Shown here one piece after another: positions 59,577 to 64,000 of a stretch of DNA of 64,000 nucleotides. Numbering within the stretch: position 1 is the stretch's first letter; every line of letters begins with the position of its first letter. A program made the position numbers and the translations under genes. Where the stretch lies: NCBI GenBank assembly GCA_042090785.1, contig JBELIP010000007.1:29219-93218 (forward strand). Direction: 5' to 3'. Below the pieces are notes generated by a model that had not been told where the DNA came from, did not search any database, and saw only the letters and a program-made list of their open reading frames with translations. Origin of the DNA: UBA7434 sp042090785. Its GTDB lineage: Bacteria > Pseudomonadota > Gammaproteobacteria > Pseudomonadales > UBA7434.

Positions 59577-60320
59577 TTATAAATCGATGCCTTCTAACGG
59601 CTTAATACTGCCGAATGGAACACACTCATAACATTGCAGCAATGGCTTTACACCACTATTAATTGCTAACGCTAGTCTGTAGTCAGGATTAGGACTGGTA
59701 AGCAAAAATTGCCAATCCGAGGGGTTATCATTAAGGCACGGCTTCATTTTAATACTAATGTTTTGCTTATCAATAACGCTAAAGCCAAAGTTATTAAGCC
59801 CGAGTGAAATACCTTCGCCACGCGCCTTCATATAAGCTTCTTTCAAGGTCCAATAATCAAAAAATCGCTGCACCTGGTCGCTCTTATTAAAGGATTTAAG
59901 CTCATTAATTTCTTGACCAAAAAAATAGCGATCGGCAATAGCCATAACATCGTTATCACGAGACGTATATTCAATATCAACACCCACTCGCATACTCGCT
60001 AAAGCCAAGACAACCCAATCACCGGCATGACTTAAATTAAATTGCACATTAGCAGCTACTTGATCATTGCCTACAAGTGCTGGCTTGCCATGCTCACCCC
60101 GTGTAAATAGAAGTGATTGCGGCTGAGTGGATAAACGTTCAGCCAATTGAGTGCGCAACAGTGCCCGCGCAATTAAATCCCGACGTCGATCAATTGCAAA
60201 ATGATAGCGCTCATTACGCTGTCGTTCTTCATCGCTCATTAAATCGGAATAACGCCCAAGCAGCTCATCGCTGACTTGCTCGCAGCGCGTCACTATTAGG
60301 CTAATAACGGGTTGAATCAT
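59577..60320 (-). CDS. 4'-phosphopantetheinyl transferase (Sfp family)
   Basis: Transfers phosphopantetheine from CoA to carrier proteins. The 247-residue protein has the Sfp-type length and motifs: HGKPAL and FNLSHAGDWVVLALA, VGVDIEYTSRDNDVMAIADRYF with the Mg ligands, and FDYWTLKEAYMKARGEGISL. No NRPS or PKS genes are in the window, so the carrier protein target is unknown. It is adjacent to the small membrane protein at 60321 and downstream of ampE-ampD. Confidence 0.94.
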   Translation of the reverse strand: MIQPVISLIVTRCEQVSDELLGRYSDLMSDEERQRNERYHFAIDRRRDLIARALLRTQLAERLSTQPQSLLFTRGEHGKPALVGNDQVAANVQFNLSHAGDWVVLALASMRVGVDIEYTSRDNDVMAIADRYFFGQEINELKSFNKSDQVQRFFDYWTLKEAYMKARGEGISLGLNNFGFSVIDKQNISIKMKPCLNDNPSDWQFLLTSPNPDYRLALAINSGVKPLLQCYECVPFGSIKPLEGIDL

Positions 60321-60500
60321 TTAAAAGAAATAATGACGAAAAAGTTGTGCGATTAATAATATAGCAATTAGTGGTAACACCCAGCGCGATAACTTAGCTT
60401 GCTGCTCGGCCTCCATTGGCTTGCCAAAACGCTCTAAGACAAAAACCATTGCCGCAACAGCGGCAAATAAAATGAGTAGTAATTTAAATAAATTTTCCAT
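60321..60500 (-). CDS. Small two-helix membrane protein
   Basis: A 59-residue frame from the ATG at 60500 to the TAA at 60321, short enough to be missed by usual size cutoffs. It starts MENLFKLLLILFAAVAA and has two predicted membrane segments (about 5-22 and 40-56) joined by a charged loop (ERFGKPMEAEQQAKLSR). Eleven bases separate it from ampE, and its stop codon directly abuts the next start. That packing strongly supports a real gene in an ampD-ampE-this-sfp unit. Function unknown. Confidence 0.8.
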   Translation of the reverse strand: MENLFKLLLILFAAVAAMVFVLERFGKPMEAEQQAKLSRWVLPLIAILLIAQLFRHYFF

Positions 60501-60511
60501 ATAAACATCAA

Positions 60512-61423
60512 TTAGAGCAATAAGATTAAAACCGCTATAACAGCCATAGCAACGATCATTGCTCGACTATCCACTTTTTCAATAACATCTAATTCATTTT
60601 TGGCTTCAACAACATCATGGCAATCAATGCTTTCGTTATCGCCAAGCTGTGAAGCGCTATCACCATACACTAAAGCAAGGCTAACCCGATCAAGTAATAA
60701 CGGTACGCTCACCATAGTTAGCATCTTAGTACCCAATACTTGAATAACCGCCTTAACATTACCAGACAGCCCGACAATTAACCCCCATAAACGCGAAGGC
60801 AGCCAGTCCATAAAGTGGATAATGGTATTAGTATCGTCAGCATAACTACTGTGGTAGTGGTAAGCACCCGAAGTCTCTACATTACCATCAACCAAAGCCA
60901 CGCTCCCATCACTAACAATATGACAAATCCGATAAAGCAACGCACCCGGCGCACCGAGAATTAAAAACCAAAAAGCCACAGCAAACCAACGCTCATAAGC
61001 CTGATAACTTATCTTTTGCCTTACCTTATTATGCACCGCCGCCAAATTATCACCCTTTACATCATAGTATTGGTTAGCGGCATCCATTACGGCCTGAGTA
61101 TCTAAATGGCTCATAGAATAACGATAAGCTTGCATCTGGGCTAAATAATCACCCCGACCGCAGGCATAAAGCAACACAGCAACATTAATGGCCAAACCTA
61201 CTAAGCCAAAAAACCAACCACCCAATAAATACAGCACCAATGCGACAGCTAAAACAGGCAAAAGGAGTAAGGCGATAATGACACCTGTATCACTAATACG
61301 ATTACGATACTCACGGTCTAGCCATGCATGCCACTGCATTAATATTTCATCCCGCTGAAAAAACGCAGCACCACCCCAGAATTGCATGGCCAACCATGCT
61401 AATACTACCGCTATAAATAACAT
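60512..61423 (-). CDS. ampE: AmpE-like inner membrane protein
   Basis: AmpE is a membrane protein of the CbiB/CobD-like superfamily that accompanies AmpD; its exact role in beta-lactamase signalling is unsettled. The 303-residue protein has about five membrane segments, RWFAVAFWFLILGAPGALLYRI, and FMDWLPSRLWGLIVGLSGN, typical of AmpE. The ATG at 61423 has an ideal AGGAGGT seven bases upstream. It follows ampD by 67 bases. Confidence 0.9.
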   Translation of the reverse strand: MLFIAVVLAWLAMQFWGGAAFFQRDEILMQWHAWLDREYRNRISDTGVIIALLLLPVLAVALVLYLLGGWFFGLVGLAINVAVLLYACGRGDYLAQMQAYRYSMSHLDTQAVMDAANQYYDVKGDNLAAVHNKVRQKISYQAYERWFAVAFWFLILGAPGALLYRICHIVSDGSVALVDGNVETSGAYHYHSSYADDTNTIIHFMDWLPSRLWGLIVGLSGNVKAVIQVLGTKMLTMVSVPLLLDRVSLALVYGDSASQLGDNESIDCHDVVEAKNELDVIEKVDSRAMIVAMAVIAVLILLL

Positions 61424-61490
61424 CGCCTGACCTCCTAGCTTAGTCGTTAGGGTTTATCGACTAATCGCGTTAAAGCATGACCACTAACGA

Positions 61491-62075
61491 CTAGTTCTTG
61501 TGAGTTAATAACTGTTGAAAAAAACGCCAATTAAAGCCCATTCCTGGATCAGTCTTTCTACCTGGTGCAATTGTTTCATGGCCTGTTATTCGACTCAACG
61601 ACATAGACGGGTAATAGTCGAGCAATAAACGGCTGACTTCGGCCAGTTGCTGGTATTGAATCGGTTCATAGCTATCGGTATCGGTACCTTCTAGCTCAAT
61701 ACCTATACTAAAGTCATTACAGGCCTCACGCCCCTCAAAACTGGAGTCTCCAGCATGCCAAGCGCGCTGATTAAAGTTAACAAACTGCACCAGCTCACCG
61801 TTGCGGCGAATCAACAAATGCGCCGAAACTCTTAGGCTGGCTATATCTTGATAATAGGGATGCTCAGTAGGGTTTAGCTTATTGGTAAACAGCTGCTCAA
61901 TCCCCTCTCCACCATATTGTTGCGGCGGCAAAGCAATACAGTGCACCACTAACAAGTCAGGCAGCTGCTCATCAGGACGGTTATCATGGTTTGGCGATAA
62001 AACCTGCCTTGCTCCAAACAAACGTCCGTTTTCAATTCGCATATTCGCAGTAGCTGTCAAATTATTATCGGGCAT
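61491..62075 (-). CDS. ampD: 1,6-anhydro-N-acetylmuramyl-L-alanine amidase AmpD
   Basis: AmpD is a cytosolic zinc amidase that recycles anhydro-muropeptides and so keeps ampC repressed in species that carry it. The 194-residue protein has the zinc ligands in VVHCIALPP (His45), GHETIAPGRKTDPG (His166, Asp176) and the WHAGDSSFEGREACNDFSIGIELEG segment. ATG at 62075. The downstream ampE confirms identity. Confidence 0.97.
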   Translation of the reverse strand: MPDNNLTATANMRIENGRLFGARQVLSPNHDNRPDEQLPDLLVVHCIALPPQQYGGEGIEQLFTNKLNPTEHPYYQDIASLRVSAHLLIRRNGELVQFVNFNQRAWHAGDSSFEGREACNDFSIGIELEGTDTDSYEPIQYQQLAEVSRLLLDYYPSMSLSRITGHETIAPGRKTDPGMGFNWRFFQQLLTHKN

Positions 62076-62317
62076 GATTAAAAACCGTTATCTAGGCTAG
62101 TCATTGAATGGCTAACAAAAAAACATCCTCACTAACACGCTAATAAACAAAATGCATTGCACCTACATCATAGCGCGCGGATTCAACAAGGAAAACAGCT
62201 GAAAACATAATATTAGTGAACATTTAGGCACGCTATAACGAAAAGCTATCAAGCCAAGCAAGGTCAAAAAGCCCTAAACAAACACTCAGCTATCAGCGAA
62301 GCGCAAGCCATTAGCAA

Positions 62318-63091
62318 TCAGTAACCAGGAAACAGCCTTGGGGTAGTGGCTTTATAGTGCCGGTAAGCTGCAGATTCACCCCACTTAGCCTCCGCAGCAC
62401 GCTCAAGTAATGGAATACCGCTACCCTTAATTAACAACAAAGCAACAAACACTGGCGATAACAACGCCAAGTGTCGCCAACCTTCGAGCACGGGGAATGC
62501 AATAAATGCGATACCCAACCAAAGCATAATTTCACCGGTATAATTAGGGTGCCGACAAAAGGCCCACAAACCGCTACTAATAAAGTTATTCGCATTTGCA
62601 GGATTTTTTCGAAAACGACTTTTTTGCCCATCCGCAACCAGCTCGATAGAAAACCCTGCCAACCATAGCACCAAACCCAACATCGAAATAAAGCCAAATT
62701 CGGCGGCTTGGGCCGATGTAATTGCTAATACAGCGGCGGACAAAGTAAACGTAATCCAAACAGCTTGTAGCGTCCAAGCAATAAAAAAACGCATAGGAGC
62801 TACTTTTATTTTCTCGAAGCGGGAGTCACTACCAGCAGCACGGATACGTAAAAACAAAAACAACCCAAGCCTCAGCGACCAAACAACCACTAACAACGCC
62901 AGCAACGCTGATCGCCAATGGCTTGTGCCGCTAAGCTGATAAGTTAATAGCAGCGCAGCCAGTATAACCACCGTATAAGTCAGGCCGCCCGTCAAATCAT
63001 AAAACCGTTCGGTTTTAAAGTAACAAGCAGGCAAAAATACCAGCCATTGGATAGCAAAAATCAATAGCATCAATACCAGTTCAAGCGCCAT
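62318..63091 (-). CDS. DUF1295 steroid-reductase-like membrane protein
   Basis: A 257-residue integral membrane protein with about six or seven helices, of the DUF1295 family related to steroid 5-alpha-reductases and isoprenylcysteine methyltransferases. The conserved C-terminal half has KSRFRKNPANANNFISSGLWAFCRHPNYTGEIMLWLGI, where the H-PNY-GE motif binds the cofactor. The substrate is unknown. ATG at 63091. It stands alone. Confidence 0.92.
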   Translation of the reverse strand: MALELVLMLLIFAIQWLVFLPACYFKTERFYDLTGGLTYTVVILAALLLTYQLSGTSHWRSALLALLVVVWSLRLGLFLFLRIRAAGSDSRFEKIKVAPMRFFIAWTLQAVWITFTLSAAVLAITSAQAAEFGFISMLGLVLWLAGFSIELVADGQKSRFRKNPANANNFISSGLWAFCRHPNYTGEIMLWLGIAFIAFPVLEGWRHLALLSPVFVALLLIKGSGIPLLERAAEAKWGESAAYRHYKATTPRLFPGY

Positions 63092-63291
63092 AAATCACCT
63101 GCATCTCTATGTACTTTATGTTTTTTATATCGTTAATCCCCATTCTTTGTAAGGCTATTGTATTTCCGCATAGGCATTCTTTGCAATAATGTAAAAATAT
63201 GTTTCGGCAGTTTCAATGTCATCAAATCCCATTGCTTTTACAAGCCCATCTTTACACAATAAGCCACACACCCTAATGGTTTGAGACGAGA

Positions 63292-63441
63292 ATGAAGAAA
63301 GACTCTGATATCATCGACCGCATAGACAGAAAAATTCTTGCCGTACTTCAAAAAGAAGGCCTATCACGGCTACGAGAAGAGACAAAAACAAAAGACTTAA
63401 AATTGCTTTTAAAGATATTTTTATCTTTATTTAGCGCCTGA
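63292..63441 (+). pseudogene. Truncated Lrp/AsnC-type regulator
   Basis: A 49-codon frame whose first 23 residues (MKKDSDIIDRIDRKILAVLQKEG) match the start of Lrp-family regulators. The sequence then departs into a Lys/Leu-rich tail and stops. The helix-turn-helix recognition part and the ligand-binding domain are missing, and no later frame in the following 450 bases restores them. Most likely a gene remnant left by deletion. No amino acid metabolism gene is adjacent to explain it. Confidence 0.65.
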
Positions 63442-63689
63442 ATTTGAGACTTTAATAAAGACGTGAACCAACAAAACACAAGCTAACGAATTTATTTTGT
63501 CGCAAAAAATACCATGTATTAAACAAAACAGCCTACCGCTTGTTATTTAAGCTACCATCACTGAATAAATCATAAGAACCGCCCAAGAAAAAAAGCGCCT
63601 ATTAGCCAAAGAAAAACAGCTTGAATGGTGATAAAGCCATTGATTTTGATCGTTAAACCGGCCAAAAGTCTAGGATTTTTCAGTTGATG

Positions 63690-63698
63690 TGTTATTAT
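63690..63698 (+). promoter_or_regulatory. Extended -10 promoter for the tRNA-Ser transcript
   Basis: TGTTATTAT (TG-N-TATTAT) followed by the GC-rich discriminator GCCGCCCC, typical of growth-rate-controlled stable RNA promoters. The -35 region is poor. It is about 215 bases before the mature tRNA 5' end, implying a long leader. Confidence 0.5.
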
Positions 63699-63767
63699 GC
63701 CGCCCCGCTGATTTGAGACGCTAAGATATTAAGCTTAAATAGCTGGTATGACTTAACGCTCAGAGCT

Positions 63768-63830
63768 AGCCAAGTGGCTGACTCGAGTGTAACGAGAACA
63801 CATTGCCGCAGGCAATAGCCCCTTTAGGGG
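63768..63830 (+). other. Structured pre-tRNA leader with D-arm-like copy
   Basis: Four small stem-loops follow each other: AGCC-AAGT-GGCT (63768-63779), CTCG-N7-CGAG (63782-63796), ATTGCC-GCA-GGCAAT (63802-63816), CCCC-TTTA-GGGG (63819-63830). The stretch GCCAAGTGGCTGA matches the D-arm of the downstream tRNA-Ser (GCCGAGTGGCTGA) at 12 of 13 bases. It cannot fold as a complete tRNA; a decayed tRNA gene or processing leader is likely. Confidence 0.55.
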
Positions 63831-63907
63831 TGAGCGAAGCGAATAACGCGCGCCGTTTTAGAAAGTAAAAGAGTAGTAAGAACACAGAAGAACGAGTTTC
63901 AAAATAC

Positions 63908-63998
63908 GGAGAGGTGGCCGAGTGGCTGAAGGCGCGCCCCTGCTAAGGGTGTATACGTTAATCGCGTATCGAGGGTTCGAATCCCTCTCTCTCCGCCA
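63908..63998 (+). tRNA. tRNA-Ser(GCU)
   Basis: A 91-base class II tRNA with encoded CCA. Acceptor GGAGAGG pairs with TCTCTCC; discriminator is G. The D-arm is GGCCGAGTGGCTGAAGG, the anticodon loop contains CTGCTAA (anticodon GCT), a long variable arm follows (GTATACGTTAATCGCGTAT region), and the T-arm is GAGGG-TTCGAAT-CCCTC. The anticodon reads AGC/AGU serine codons. Confidence 0.98.
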
Positions 63999-64000
63999 TT

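Noticed and set aside
1..64000. CRISPR array, prophage, insertion sequence or defence island
   Set aside because: None of the direct repeats has spacer structure, and no integrase, transposase, phage or nuclease-type genes appear in the reading frames.

Overview
The window comes from the chromosome of a moderately AT-rich, polarly flagellated gammaproteobacterium. The gene order fliE-F-G-H-I-J / anti-sigma module / fliK-L-M-N-O-P-Q-R-flhB-flhA-flhF-fleN-fliA, the purM/purN/DUF2066/perM/hda block, pyrD next to rlmKL, and the stand-alone Sat plus CysC pair point to a marine relative of the pseudomonads (Cellvibrionales/Oceanospirillales-like). I cannot name the genus from sequence alone.

Region 1 (1-23,300) is an almost uninterrupted flagellar cluster on the minus strand. 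Transcription runs from fliE (right) to fliA (left) and makes the MS ring, switch, export ATPase complex, hook-length ruler, export gate, the polar placement pair FlhF/FleN and sigma-28. Between fliJ and fliK sits a three-gene signalling module (STAS protein HsbA, phosphatase/kinase HsbR, histidine phosphotransfer protein HptB). Sigma-54-type promoters can be read upstream of fliE, fliK and fliL, and weaker ones upstream of flhB and flhA. fliO is interrupted by a 100-N assembly gap. Many spacers in this region are short tandem repeats of differing period.

Region 2 (23,300-33,500) is housekeeping: alaS, a HIT protein, a Trm112-like protein, a LytM-type M23 peptidase, greB, a lysine/alanine-rich histone-H1-like protein with its own promoter and terminator, a short-chain dehydrogenase, an unknown basic small protein, tilS and accA.

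Region 3 (33,700-42,000) has an RND pump with its periplasmic adaptor, a small unknown protein, a DUF1244 protein, the sulfate activation pair sat-cysC, and a membrane-anchored J-domain protein.

Region 4 (42,000-55,000) carries replication control (hda), an AI-2E/PerM exporter, DUF2066, purine genes purM-purN, DUF3108, dcd, the Fe-S carrier mrp, purU, rlmKL and pyrD. A 730-base spacer follows, with an orphan minus-strand terminator.

Region 5 (55,500-64,000) has a methyltransferase, DUF2244, rimO, rsmE, msrA, a phosphopantetheinyl transferase, an unlisted 59-residue membrane protein, ampE-ampD, a DUF1295 reductase-like protein, a truncated Lrp-type gene, and tRNA-Ser(GCU) preceded by a structured leader that copies part of the tRNA D-arm.

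No defence island, prophage, insertion sequence or CRISPR array was seen. The less expected signals are degenerate regulatory domains (HsbR receiver, FlhF GTPase motifs), the tandem-repeat spacers, the orphan terminator and the pre-tRNA leader.
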